64,000 nt of DNA from Lachnospiraceae bacterium (GCA_029006155.1 JAQXGF010000105.1:33933-97932); one strand, 5' to 3'. Positions 8,361 to 16,884 are shown, counted from the first letter of the stretch. The notes: generated from the sequence alone by a model not told the origin. Translations and numbers: made by a program.

Positions 8361-9215
8361 TCAGTATTCGTTCGGAAGCTCATTCAGCTCGTCGCAGCGA
8401 AATACCGGACCATCCTTGCAGACATATTTGGAACCGACATTGCAGCGGCCGCATTTTCCGATCCCGCACTTCATACGCAACTCCAGTGTTGTGTAAACCT
8501 GGCTGGTCGAAAATCCAAGCTCCTGCAGTCCCTGCAGAACAAATTTAATCATGATTGGCGGTCCGCAGATCAGCGCCGTCTTGTCGGTCGAAAGCTCAAG
8601 CTCTTTGAGATAGGCCGGTACAAATCCAACATGGCCATCCCAGCCTTCCTGCGGGCGGTCAATCGTCAGGTGTACATGGACATCTTTCGCCTTCATCCAG
8701 ACCTCCTGAATCTCCTTTAACTGTACCAGGTCATCTGCCGATCTGGAACCGTAAAGGATATCCACCGTGCCATAATCATCACGGTTGTCCAGCACATAAT
8801 TGATCACGGAACGAAGCGGTGCAAGGCCGATTCCTCCGGCGATAAACAGCAGATCCTTTCCCTTTAACTTATCTTCCACCGGGAAATGGTTGCCGTACGG
8901 TCCGCGGACCGTGATCTCATCGCCCACTTCCAGGCTGTGCAGGTAGCTCGTCAGGCTTCCGCACTTTTTGATACTGAACTCCTGATACTCCTTGTTTGTC
9001 GGAGAGGAAGTGATGGAAAACATTCCCTCACTTACGCCCGGCTCACAGAGCATCGCACACTGCCCCGGCATATGCTCGAACAGCTTGCCGCCCTCCGGTG
9101 CATTGACACGGAATGTCTTTACGTCCGGCGTCTCCTCCCGGATGTCCGTGATGATACCGACCTTCGGGATCAGCGTATCCAGCGTATAATTTTTATGACA
9201 TGTACATTCACTCAT
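8361..9215 (-). CDS. flxA: FlxA-like FAD/NAD(P)H-binding reductase subunit
   Basis: 284 residues of the ferredoxin-reductase type. An FAD-binding barrel (PGQCAMLCEPG, MFSITSSP) is followed by an NAD(P) domain (LLFIAGGIGLAPLRSVI, DILYGSRS, CGPPIMI). It ends with a C-terminal four-cysteine [2Fe-2S] segment (CGIGKCGRCNVG...C). This is the architecture of FlxA, AsrB and hydrogenase gamma subunits. In a Flx-Hdr complex it would be the NADH entry point. The start at 9215 was chosen for its GGGAGGG site seven bases upstream; it overlaps the flxB stop by eight bases. The symbol is assigned by analogy with flxABCD-hdrABC clusters. NADPH rather than NADH cannot be excluded. Confidence 0.85.
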   Translation of the reverse strand: MSECTCHKNYTLDTLIPKVGIITDIREETPDVKTFRVNAPEGGKLFEHMPGQCAMLCEPGVSEGMFSITSSPTNKEYQEFSIKKCGSLTSYLHSLEVGDEITVRGPYGNHFPVEDKLKGKDLLFIAGGIGLAPLRSVINYVLDNRDDYGTVDILYGSRSADDLVQLKEIQEVWMKAKDVHVHLTIDRPQEGWDGHVGFVPAYLKELELSTDKTALICGPPIMIKFVLQGLQELGFSTSQVYTTLELRMKCGIGKCGRCNVGSKYVCKDGPVFRCDELNELPNEY

Positions 9216-10251
9216 TCGTTTTCCCTCCCTGCGCTGCAAATGCTTTGATCACCTTCACGATATTCAGGGACTGCGGACATTTCTCCACGCAGCGGCCACA
9301 GCCGGTGCAGGAAAACATGCCGTCGTTGTTTGCCGGGAAATAAACCAGCTTGTGCATAAATCTCTGACGGAAGCGCTGCATCTGGCTGGTTCGGTTGTTT
9401 CCATGTGCCATCATCGTAAAGTCGGAATACATGCATGAATCCCAGCAGCGATATCTCTGGATTCCATGGCCCGTATCGTAATCCTTAATGTCATAGCACT
9501 GGCAGGTCGGGCACACAAACGTACAGGTGCCACACGCCAGACATGGGCGATACAGCTTCTCCCACAGTGGAGAATGGAACTTTTCCTCGAGCACATCTTT
9601 GCCCCAGCCATCCAGAGAAAGCTGCATGTACGGAAGCGCTTCTACGGTCTTATGAATGCGCGCCTTTTCCGCTTCCACCTTTTCTTCCCCGTCTGCTGCT
9701 TCTGCCAGCAGATCTTTTACCAGATCAGTCAGAGCCTCGCCCTTTTCACTCTGTGCCTTCCAGTACAGGATCTCTCCTGCCGTCCAGATGGCTACATCGG
9801 CCTTTGGCTCCGCGCAGTCGATTCCAAATACGTTACAGAAACAGGAATCCTCCGGCTCATGACAGGCCATCGCCACGATCGTACCGTGATCCCGTCTTGC
9901 CTCATAAAACGTATCCACCGGGTCTGCCAGAAATACCTTGTCGAGTACTTCCACGCCACGCAGGTCGCAGGCTTTCATGCCGAATACGACAAACGGCTGC
10001 TCCTGTAACGCCTGCGGGGTAATGGAAATCTTCTTTCCGTCCCGATAGCAGGTGTAGAGGTTCTCACTCTGCGGGAAGAACGCGTCCTTTGCAGATTTGA
10101 CTGTCTTTAAGGTATCCAGATCCACATTTGCGTCTTCACTCCACGGCGCGTAGTTTACCTGGCCACAGGTTTCTACCGGCAGATACAGTTCCTGGGTCTG
10201 CGTAATTTTCCGGAACAGTTCCGGAAGTTTTTCTTTCGCAATCTGATACAT
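9208..10251 (-). CDS. flxB: FlxB-like 4Fe-4S dicluster protein
   Basis: 347 residues. The C-terminal part has two clustered-cysteine motifs, CLACGTCTFVCPTCQC and CTGCGRCVEKCPQ, typical of two [4Fe-4S] clusters. The N-terminal 200 residues belong to the AsrA/hydrogenase beta-type family and carry scattered cysteines (CDLRG, CFCNVFGIDCAEP). It is an electron-transfer subunit between FlxA and the Hdr module. It sits four bases after flxC and overlaps flxA by eight bases, so it is tightly coupled. Confidence is high for a 4Fe-4S protein and moderate for the exact Flx label. Confidence 0.82.
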   Translation of the reverse strand: MYQIAKEKLPELFRKITQTQELYLPVETCGQVNYAPWSEDANVDLDTLKTVKSAKDAFFPQSENLYTCYRDGKKISITPQALQEQPFVVFGMKACDLRGVEVLDKVFLADPVDTFYEARRDHGTIVAMACHEPEDSCFCNVFGIDCAEPKADVAIWTAGEILYWKAQSEKGEALTDLVKDLLAEAADGEEKVEAEKARIHKTVEALPYMQLSLDGWGKDVLEEKFHSPLWEKLYRPCLACGTCTFVCPTCQCYDIKDYDTGHGIQRYRCWDSCMYSDFTMMAHGNNRTSQMQRFRQRFMHKLVYFPANNDGMFSCTGCGRCVEKCPQSLNIVKVIKAFAAQGGKTNE

Positions 10252-10254
10252 GCC

Positions 10255-11229
10255 TTATCCCCTTTCTGCCACAATGCCCGGCTCTGCGTCCTCAAAGGTG
10301 TAACTCGTCAGCGGGCTACGCTCCACAACCGCTTCGCCTGCCTGATAGGTTCCGTAAAGCTCATCGATATCCTTGATAAATTTCCGGTTGAAAAGGTGGA
10401 GCGGAATGCCCTGCGGACATACACGGCTGCACTCTCCACAGTCGGTGCATCTGCCAGCTACGTGGAAGGCACGGATGATATGGAACATCTTCTCCTCGAA
10501 GGAATCCACATTTGCCTTCTGTGAACTGTCAAATTTGTTGCTGTCAAATACGCACTTGCGGCAGCTGCATGCCGGGCAGACATTTCTGCAGGCATTGCAG
10601 CGGATGCATTTACTCAGCTCACTCTGGAAATAAGCAAAACGCTCCTGCGGAGACATTGCCTCAATCCGCTCTACCTCTGCAAAACGCTCCTGATCTTTTG
10701 TATCCTTTGACTCGCCGATCCGTTCATCATAGATCTTATGCTCCTTGCCCTTGCAGACATGGCAACGACCCAGCATGGCATCTGCGTACGCACAGGTCTT
10801 TTCTCCGGATGATGTCTCGAATTTTAAGGTATCTGCCGCATCCTCTAAAGAAGCGCCCTCCACGTTTCGGATTCCGCGAATCCCCATGGATCGAATTTTT
10901 TCAATATCAAGTTTACCCTTGCAGCCAACTCCGATGATATATGCTTTTTCCCGGTCCACACGATGCTCACTGAGCAGCTGATTGAAGCTGTAAGTATCAC
11001 ACGGTTTTAAACAGACCAGCGTCTTTCCATCCAGTTTGGACGCTTCGATCATCATCTTGCTTAAGTTTGCTCCGCAAAAGCCGTCATATACAAACTCTTT
11101 TAACTCTTCTTCGTTTTCAAAGAAAGCCGGTTCCGGATTCCACGGCATGTCTCCGGCCTTCCAGCCAAGCACACGGGCTACCGTCCCGTCTGCCAGCAGT
11201 TCTTTTGCCCGTCTGATCAGTTCCTGCAT
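10255..11229 (-). CDS. flxC: FlxC-like iron-sulfur protein
   Basis: 324 residues. The first 170 residues resemble the coenzyme F420 hydrogenase/dehydrogenase beta type (CLKPCDTYSFNQLL, GVGCKGKLD, CHVCKGKEHK). The remainder carries two ferredoxin-like motifs, CIRCNACRNVCPACSCRKC and CTDCGECSRVCPQG. It likely relays electrons inside the NADH-dehydrogenase half of a Flx-Hdr complex. It overlaps flxD by 13 bases and is followed by flxB after a 3-base gap. Similar proteins also occur as subunits of other soluble hydrogenases and formate dehydrogenases, so the name rests on gene order. Confidence 0.8.
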   Translation of the reverse strand: MQELIRRAKELLADGTVARVLGWKAGDMPWNPEPAFFENEEELKEFVYDGFCGANLSKMMIEASKLDGKTLVCLKPCDTYSFNQLLSEHRVDREKAYIIGVGCKGKLDIEKIRSMGIRGIRNVEGASLEDAADTLKFETSSGEKTCAYADAMLGRCHVCKGKEHKIYDERIGESKDTKDQERFAEVERIEAMSPQERFAYFQSELSKCIRCNACRNVCPACSCRKCVFDSNKFDSSQKANVDSFEEKMFHIIRAFHVAGRCTDCGECSRVCPQGIPLHLFNRKFIKDIDELYGTYQAGEAVVERSPLTSYTFEDAEPGIVAERG

Positions 11230-11660
11230 CTTATATCCCCCAATCTCACGTTTTTGCCGAGACTGTAGATCTTCTCAACAAATTCATTCATGGTAGTGGA
11301 AAACTTTACGCCCTCTGCAGCAGATACCCACTCAACACGGGTACGTCCGCTTTCCACTCCGAGGTAATCCAGCATGGAGAAGAGCAGTGTCATACGTCTT
11401 CTCGCATAAAAGTTTCCACTGGTATAATGGCAGTCTCCCGGATGGCATCCGCACAGGATTACACCGTCCGCGCCCTTCTCAAATGCACGGAGAATAAACA
11501 TCGGATTGACCCGGCAGGAGCACGGTACCCGGATGATCTTGACATCGGCCGGGTAGGACAGGCGGCTGCTTCCCGCCAGATCCGCACCTGCGTAGCTGCA
11601 CCAGTTGCAGCAGAACGCTACTATTTTCGGTCTGAATTCTTCGCTTTGCTCTATCGACAT
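11217..11660 (-). CDS. flxD: FlxD / MvhD-family [2Fe-2S] protein
   Basis: 147 residues of the FlpD/MvhD delta-subunit family. Conserved cysteines are seen in FCCNWCSYAGADLAG, VPCSCRV and GCHPGDCHY, consistent with one [2Fe-2S] cluster. MvhD is the piece that docks the electron-input module onto HdrA in methanogens, and FlxD does the same in bacterial Flx-Hdr clusters. The start at 11660 has GGAGGT nine bases upstream. It overlaps the hdrA stop by ten bases. An upstream in-frame Met at 11759 would add 33 residues unlike the family and was rejected. Confidence 0.9.
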   Translation of the reverse strand: MSIEQSEEFRPKIVAFCCNWCSYAGADLAGSSRLSYPADVKIIRVPCSCRVNPMFILRAFEKGADGVILCGCHPGDCHYTSGNFYARRRMTLLFSMLDYLGVESGRTRVEWVSAAEGVKFSTTMNEFVEKIYSLGKNVRLGDIRCRN

Positions 11661-13639
11661 ATCGCATCTACCTCCGCAAGAATCTGTCTGTTTGAAAAGC
11701 CCTGCAGGTCCATGGCTCCGGACGGACACGTTACGGTACATGCACCGCAGCCCTGGCACAGAGCGGTATTAACCTGTGCAATACGCCGCACTTCACGGAT
11801 ACCGTGATCGTTTACCTGCTTTTCTTCATAGGAAATCGCGCCATACGGGCACACATTTGCACACTGGGAACAGCCGTTGCAAAGCAGCTCATCCGCCTGT
11901 GCCGTACACGGATTTGTCATCAGCTTGTCTTTTGCAAGCAGTCCGATGGCTTTTACAGCCGCCGCACCCGCCTGTGAAACGGTCTCCGGAATATCCTTCG
12001 GTCCCTGGCATACGCCGGAGAGGAAGATACCTGCCGTCGGAGATTCTACCGGACGCAGCTTCGCATGCGCCTCAGTCAGGAAATTATTCGTATCAATACT
12101 TGCCGTCAGCATGGTCGCGATCTTTCTGACATCCGGATTCGGCTCGATTGCCGCCGCCAAAACGACCATATCTGCTTCCTTCAAGATCTGACGGTTGTCG
12201 ATCAGATCGACACCGCGCACGAGCAGCTTTCCGTTTGGCTGTGGAAGGACCTTTCCCACCTGACCCTTTATGTAATTGACGCCGTACTCTTCTACTGCCC
12301 TGCGGTAAAATTCATCAAAATTCTTTCCCGGTGTACGGACATCGATATAGAATACGGTAACATTGACATCCGGATATTTATCCCGGATCAGCATGGCATG
12401 CTTTGCGGTATACATACAGCAGATCTTTGAGCAGTAGCTCTTCCCGCGGTCATCTGCACAACGGCTTCCGACACACTGGATAAATACCATTTCCTTCGGC
12501 GCTTTTCCGTCTGAGAGACGCTCCAGATGTCCCTTGGTCGGGCCTGCTGCATTCATGATACGCTCCAGCTCCAGTGATGTGATAACATCCTTACTCTGTG
12601 CATAAGCATACTCGTCATAGTGATCCAGTTTAATCATATCGAAACCTGTCGCTACGACAATTGCACCATACTTCTGTGTGATAATCTCGTCTTTCTGATC
12701 GTAATCGATTGCTCCCGCCTGGCAAACCTTGGAGCAGACACCACATTTTCCGGTCTTAAACTTCGTACAGTGTTCGCGGTCGATGACCGGTACGTTCGGG
12801 ATTGCCTGTGCAAACGGCGTATAAATCGCAGTACGGTTACCCAGTCCACGGTTGAACTCGCTCGGAATCTTTTTATTCGGACACTTTTCCTGACAGACAC
12901 CGCAGCCCGTACACTTACTCATATCGACGCTTCTCGCTTTTTTGCGAATGTCGACGGTGAAATCGCCCACAAAGCCGCTCACCTTCTCCACCTCACTGTA
13001 CGTGTAGAGCGTGATATTCGGATGCGTGTTTGCCTCCACCATCTTCGGTGTCAGGATGCAGGCGGAACAGTCCAGGGTCGGGAACGTCTTATCCAGCTGG
13101 GACATTCTTCCTCCGATACTCGGAGTTTTCTCTACGATGTCGACCGGATAGCCTGCCTCCGCGATATCCAGCGCAGTCTGAATTCCGGCGATACCACCGC
13201 CGATGACAAGCGCACGCTTCGTGACGAGACTCTCTCCCGGCTGAAGCGGGGTGTTCAGATTTACTTTTGCGACTGCAGCCCGCATCAGGATCACAGCCTT
13301 TTCCGTTGCCTCCTGCATATCCTTGTGGATCCAGGAACAATGCTCACGGATGTTTGCAATCTCTACCATGTACGGATTCAATCCTGCACGCTTTGCTGCA
13401 TTCCGGAATGTCGTCTCGTGCATTCTCGGTGAGCAGGAGCACACAACCACTCCGGTCAGTTTCTTCTCCCGGATCGCCTCCTGGATCTTTGCCTGCCCGG
13501 CCTCAGAACACATGTACTGATAATCCTCGGCATGTACGACACCCTGTTCCTGCAGCGCCATTTCCACTACTTTCTTTACGTCTACCGTCGCGGCAATATT
13601 ACTTCCACAGTGACAGACGAATACTCCTATCCTTTGCAT
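11651..13639 (-). CDS. hdrA: HdrA: heterodisulfide reductase FAD/iron-sulfur subunit
   Basis: 662 residues in HdrA order. An N-terminal segment carries VFVCHCGSNIA. The FAD-binding motif VIGGGIAGIQTALDIAEAG is near residue 140. Next come CSACILTPKM, a ferredoxin motif CTGCGVCQEKCP, further cysteines, and two C-terminal [4Fe-4S] motifs (CNGCSQCANVCP and CQGCGACTVTCP). HdrA FAD is the flavin that bifurcates electrons in characterised Hdr complexes. Here it would split NADH-derived electrons between ferredoxin and HdrBC. The ATG at 13639 has AGGAGGT six bases upstream; an upstream Met at 13669 overlaps hdrC and was rejected. Bifurcation itself is inferred. Confidence 0.93.
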   Translation of the reverse strand: MQRIGVFVCHCGSNIAATVDVKKVVEMALQEQGVVHAEDYQYMCSEAGQAKIQEAIREKKLTGVVVCSCSPRMHETTFRNAAKRAGLNPYMVEIANIREHCSWIHKDMQEATEKAVILMRAAVAKVNLNTPLQPGESLVTKRALVIGGGIAGIQTALDIAEAGYPVDIVEKTPSIGGRMSQLDKTFPTLDCSACILTPKMVEANTHPNITLYTYSEVEKVSGFVGDFTVDIRKKARSVDMSKCTGCGVCQEKCPNKKIPSEFNRGLGNRTAIYTPFAQAIPNVPVIDREHCTKFKTGKCGVCSKVCQAGAIDYDQKDEIITQKYGAIVVATGFDMIKLDHYDEYAYAQSKDVITSLELERIMNAAGPTKGHLERLSDGKAPKEMVFIQCVGSRCADDRGKSYCSKICCMYTAKHAMLIRDKYPDVNVTVFYIDVRTPGKNFDEFYRRAVEEYGVNYIKGQVGKVLPQPNGKLLVRGVDLIDNRQILKEADMVVLAAAIEPNPDVRKIATMLTASIDTNNFLTEAHAKLRPVESPTAGIFLSGVCQGPKDIPETVSQAGAAAVKAIGLLAKDKLMTNPCTAQADELLCNGCSQCANVCPYGAISYEEKQVNDHGIREVRRIAQVNTALCQGCGACTVTCPSGAMDLQGFSNRQILAEVDAICR

Positions 13640-13643
13640 CCGC

Positions 13644-14033
13644 TTACCTCCTGTATCTTCTGAATGCACTTACCAGAAGCTGCTGCGGAAGCTCCGGATC
13701 CAGCAACTCCGGGATTTCATTCGGGGAAAGATACGATTCTCCGCGCTGGCGGATCACCAGCTGTCTGGCCGCATCGATCAGTTTTCCCGGTTTTACATCT
13801 CTCGGGCAACGCTCCACGCAGGCAAAGCAGGATAAGCATTTCCACAGAGATTTTGAATTTACCAGTGATTCAATATTTTCATTTATGACATAAGACACGA
13901 ACTGATGCGGCTTGATGTCCATCTCGTTAAAAGACGGGCAGGATGCAGAGCATTTTCCGCACTTCATACAGCGGAGCGGATTTACGCCACTGATTTCCTT
14001 TATCTGTTCTGCCCTTGACTTCTCTGTATTCAC
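13644..14033 (-). CDS. hdrC: HdrC: heterodisulfide reductase ferredoxin-like subunit
   Basis: 129 residues with two [4Fe-4S] motifs, CMKCGKCSASCP and CLSCFACVERCP, and the usual HdrC C-terminal helix region. It links HdrA to HdrB. The start codon is GTG, read from GAGGAGGT nine bases upstream, and overlaps the hdrB stop codon, so translation is coupled. It ends four bases before hdrA begins. Confidence 0.92.
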   Translation of the reverse strand: MNTEKSRAEQIKEISGVNPLRCMKCGKCSASCPSFNEMDIKPHQFVSYVINENIESLVNSKSLWKCLSCFACVERCPRDVKPGKLIDAARQLVIRQRGESYLSPNEIPELLDPELPQQLLVSAFRRYRR

Positions 14034-14830
14034 GCTTCTGGCACCTCCTCTTTTACCCCAAGAGCCTCAGCAAGAAGCTCTGTAAAATAGTATACCGGAA
14101 GCGCGCCGTTCCCGGCCATGTTCAGGTTGTACATGCAAAGCGGACAGGCGGTAATCAGCATATCTGCACCAAAGCCCGCTGCACTGTCGGTAATATCCTT
14201 ACACATCGTTCCGGAGAGCTCTTTTTCCTTCAGAGAAATGTAACCTCCGCAGCACTCGTTCCGATACGGATAAATAACCGGCTCTGCGCCGATGGCCCGG
14301 ATAAAATCTTCCATGATCTTCGGATTCTCCGGATTGTCGAAGGCCATCACCTTGCCCGGACGCAGAAGCAAACAGCCATAATAAGCACCGATCTTCTTTC
14401 CGGTAAACGGATGTACGACTTTTTTCGCCAGCTCGTCAAAACCGACACGGTCGCGCAGCACCTCCAGATAATGGAGGACATTGGTTTCCCCTGCATACGG
14501 CTCTGAAAGCTGCATGTAGTTGTTGGCTCGCATCCGGATATCTTCAACGTTCTTCATGTCATCGTTGACCCTTTTTATGACATGGTGACAGGCAGAGCAG
14601 AGCGTCACAAGCTCCTGGCCCTTTTCCTTCGCCTCGTTCAGTGCACGGACGGAGGAGAGCTTTGTCGCAATCTCATCAGATCCAAGTGGATAGACCCCTC
14701 CGCAGCACTGCCAGTGATCGAGTTCCTCCAGTTCAAATCCAAGTACCACCGCTGAAGCTCTCGCATATACATCCAGCATTTTAGCCTTTGTCTTTAAGGT
14801 ACATCCGGGATAATAGCTGTACTTCATCAT
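14030..14830 (-). CDS. hdrB: HdrB: CCG-domain heterodisulfide reductase catalytic subunit
   Basis: 266 residues with both cysteine-rich CCG domains complete. The first has YYPGC, then QCCGG, then CSAC; the second has YGC, then ECCGG, then CPLC. In methanogens these bind two non-cubane [4Fe-4S] clusters that reduce CoM-S-S-CoB. This bacterium should lack that substrate, so the acceptor here is probably another disulfide or the adjacent FrdB-like protein. The start at 14830 has an AGGA site seven bases upstream; the earlier Met at 14920 overlaps the hydrogenase gene and was rejected. Confidence 0.93.
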   Translation of the reverse strand: MMKYSYYPGCTLKTKAKMLDVYARASAVVLGFELEELDHWQCCGGVYPLGSDEIATKLSSVRALNEAKEKGQELVTLCSACHHVIKRVNDDMKNVEDIRMRANNYMQLSEPYAGETNVLHYLEVLRDRVGFDELAKKVVHPFTGKKIGAYYGCLLLRPGKVMAFDNPENPKIMEDFIRAIGAEPVIYPYRNECCGGYISLKEKELSGTMCKDITDSAAGFGADMLITACPLCMYNLNMAGNGALPVYYFTELLAEALGVKEEVPEA

Positions 14831-14858
14831 TTTATAATCCTTTCTTCCATTTCTACGC

Positions 14859-16379
14859 TCATCCACGCTCCTCCAGTGATCCGAGCAGATCCTGATAGTC
14901 GCTGTCCAGCGCATGTGCATTCGTGGATTTCTTCTTTCGCAGCTTCACAGAGGCAGCTGCCTTTGCGATCGGCTGCACGGTCCCGGCTCCTGCCACGCAA
15001 CCGCCCGGACAGGCCATGCCCTCCAGCAGATAGCCGTTGTATTTCCCGGCCTTCGCCATCGTCAGCAGCTTCTTGCAGTCTGCAAGTCCCTCTGCGCTCG
15101 CCACCTTGACCTCACGGTTGGGATACTGCTCTTTGATACAGTTCACGACCGCCTCTGCGACTCCGCCGCTCACCGCAAAGCCACGCCCATCTCCGCTCGC
15201 GCCATGCATCGGCTCCTGCTCGGCAAGGGTGGAAAAATCAACCTGCTTTGCCTCGAACATTCCCATTACTTCCTCGAATGTCAGCACGAAATCAATGTCA
15301 CTGCGCACAGACCGGCGTCCCGCCTCCAGCTTTTTCGCCGCACACGGGCCGATGAACGCCACCTTGCAGCCCGGATACTTTTTCTTCATCAGGCGACCAG
15401 TCAGCACCATCGGCGTCAGCGCCATGGAAATGCATTCGCTGTAATCCGGGAACAGCTTCTTCGCCATCATCGACCAGGCCGGACAGCACGAAGTCGCCAT
15501 AAACGGCAGTTTCTCCGGTACTTCTTTCAGAAAGTCCCCGGCTTCCTCAATCGTACACAGGTCGGCCCCGATCGCCACCTCTACGACATCCGTAAAACCG
15601 AGCGCCTGAAATGCGCTCCGGATCTTGCCCGGTGTCAGTCCCGGCCCGAACTGGCCTTCCACCGCAGGCGCAATCGCCGCATAGACTGGCACATCGCTCT
15701 TGAGCGCCTGAATCGTCTGGAAAATCTGGGCTTTATCTGAGATTGCACCGAACGGACAGTTCACCAGACACATTCCACACGAAACGCATTTTTCCTGATC
15801 GATATCTGCTCTTCCGTATTCATCCGATTTGATTGCATTCATTCCGCATGCTTTTGCACACGGGCGTCCCTGACAGATGATGGCGCTGTATGGACAGGCG
15901 GTGATGCACTTTCCACACTTGACACATTTTTCCTGATCGATCACGGACTTCCCGTCTGCAAATGAGATCGCATGCTTCGGACAGACTTCCTGACATGGAT
16001 GTGCCAGACAGCCCTGACAGGCATCCGTTACATGCACGACATGATCCGGACATTTATGGCAGGCAAATTTGATAATATTAATCAATGGCGGCTGATAGTA
16101 TTTCTCCGGCCTGACACATTCCAGTGCACCTTCGGATACCGGCGCATGCTCAGATGCCGCCCGAAGCGGAAGCCCCATTGCCAGACGCATGCGTTCTCTT
16201 ACGATCGCCCGCTCCAGAAATACACTCTCCCGATAGGTCGAAATCTCGCCCGGAATGATCCGGTACGGAATCTGCTCCATCTGCGACAAATCCCCGTCCT
16301 GATAATCGTAGGACAGTTTCGCCACTTCCGCAAACACCATTTTTCGAATATCATTGACAGAAGTATAAACTCCTCGCAT
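14859..16379 (-). CDS. [FeFe] hydrogenase catalytic protein, group B-like
   Basis: 506 residues. The H-cluster signatures are L1 TSCCPAW (about residue 296), L2 GPCAAKK (about 344) and L3 EGMACPGGC (about 453). L2 reads GPC where common group A enzymes have MPC, as expected for group B. An N-terminal cysteine-rich region (residues about 107-210) holds several [4Fe-4S] motifs, including CVKCGKCITACP and CVSCGMCLVNCP. It would exchange electrons between ferredoxin and protons. It is the first gene of the operon below the cobalamin riboswitch. Two adjacent ATGs (16382 and 16379) share a GGGAG site; 16379 has the better seven-base spacing. Confidence 0.9.
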   Translation of the reverse strand: MRGVYTSVNDIRKMVFAEVAKLSYDYQDGDLSQMEQIPYRIIPGEISTYRESVFLERAIVRERMRLAMGLPLRAASEHAPVSEGALECVRPEKYYQPPLINIIKFACHKCPDHVVHVTDACQGCLAHPCQEVCPKHAISFADGKSVIDQEKCVKCGKCITACPYSAIICQGRPCAKACGMNAIKSDEYGRADIDQEKCVSCGMCLVNCPFGAISDKAQIFQTIQALKSDVPVYAAIAPAVEGQFGPGLTPGKIRSAFQALGFTDVVEVAIGADLCTIEEAGDFLKEVPEKLPFMATSCCPAWSMMAKKLFPDYSECISMALTPMVLTGRLMKKKYPGCKVAFIGPCAAKKLEAGRRSVRSDIDFVLTFEEVMGMFEAKQVDFSTLAEQEPMHGASGDGRGFAVSGGVAEAVVNCIKEQYPNREVKVASAEGLADCKKLLTMAKAGKYNGYLLEGMACPGGCVAGAGTVQPIAKAAASVKLRKKKSTNAHALDSDYQDLLGSLEERG

Positions 16380-16409
16380 CATCTCACTCCCTTTCGTTTT
16401 TATACGCTT

Positions 16410-16451
16410 GCTGTTCCACCACAGATGATGGCGCATCTAAGATGGAACAGC
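16410..16451 (-). other. Leader hairpin just upstream of the hydrogenase RBS
   Basis: Perfect 9-bp arms GCTGTTCCA (16410-16418) and TGGAACAGC (16443-16451), with an inner AGATG/CATCT stem. It is located 31 bases before the hydrogenase start and after the riboswitch terminator. There is no U-tract. It may affect mRNA stability or translation of the first gene. Confidence 0.55.
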
Positions 16452-16531
16452 TGTGGAGGTATTCACTGTGCAATCGCTCTGCTATGAGATGATCCATATA
16501 CCATATATTTTCAATGTCTGGAATCGTGAGC

Positions 16532-16563
16532 AAAAAAATAGTGGCTGCTACCCTTGCAGACAC
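16532..16563 (-). terminator. Riboswitch-linked intrinsic terminator
   Basis: On the minus strand GTGTCTGC (16556-16563) pairs with GCAGCCAC (16541-16548), with one mismatch and a 7-nt loop. It is followed by ATTTTTTT (16532-16539). It lies 77 bases downstream of the cobalamin aptamer and 153 bases before the hydrogenase start. This suggests transcription is stopped here when cobalamin is bound. Confidence 0.7.
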
Positions 16564-16573
16564 ACGGAACAAA

Positions 16574-16602
16574 CCATATGGTATGTCCCTCATACCTTAT
16601 GG
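16574..16602 (-). other. Hairpin between riboswitch and terminator
   Basis: Near-perfect inverted repeat: CCATATGGTATG and CATACCTTATGG pair at 11 of 12 positions around a 5-nt loop. It falls between the aptamer and the terminator hairpin, so it could be part of the expression platform that decides termination. Confidence 0.5.
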
Positions 16603-16639
16603 TCTGGTTGGATGCTTATGCTGTGTCTGGAGCACATCT

Positions 16640-16800
16640 CATGTACCAGGCAGGTTTCCTGACTTACAGATCGTCGCTTGCTTCACCTTCTCACATCCTT
16701 GGGTCATGCAATGGTTCTCGAAGCTCGCTCCCTGAATACAGTGACCAGTTCGCTCAGGATTTGCACCTGATTCCCTCTTCAGAAAATGCTTACAAAATGG
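16640..16800 (-). promoter_or_regulatory. Cobalamin (B12) riboswitch
   Basis: Read on the minus strand, the conserved elements appear in the correct order: AGGGAATCAGGTGCAAATCC, then TCACTGTA, then GAGAAGGTGAAG, then GACGATC, and finally the B12-box-like AGTCAGGAAACCTGCC. These match the cobalamin riboswitch family in order and spacing. It sits in the 5' leader of the hydrogenase-Hdr-Flx-fumarate reductase operon, 48 bases downstream of a consensus promoter's expected start. No cobalamin synthesis or transport gene follows, which is unusual for this riboswitch. Which cobalamin form is preferred cannot be judged reliably. Confidence 0.92.
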
Positions 16801-16855
16801 AATCGAAAAAAACATCTTCTGCACCTGATACTGCAATATTCAATTACACCTCACC

Positions 16856-16884
16856 AGTATATAAGATTGTTATTATTTTGTCAA
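16856..16884 (-). promoter_or_regulatory. Sigma-A promoter of the redox operon
   Basis: TTGACA (16879-16884), a 17-bp spacer and TATACT (16856-16861) on the minus strand: 11 of 12 consensus positions. The transcript would start near 16848 and run directly into the riboswitch. The 764-bp gap 16380-17143 is therefore filled by this leader and by the transpeptidase promoter region; I see no gene in it. Confidence 0.85.
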
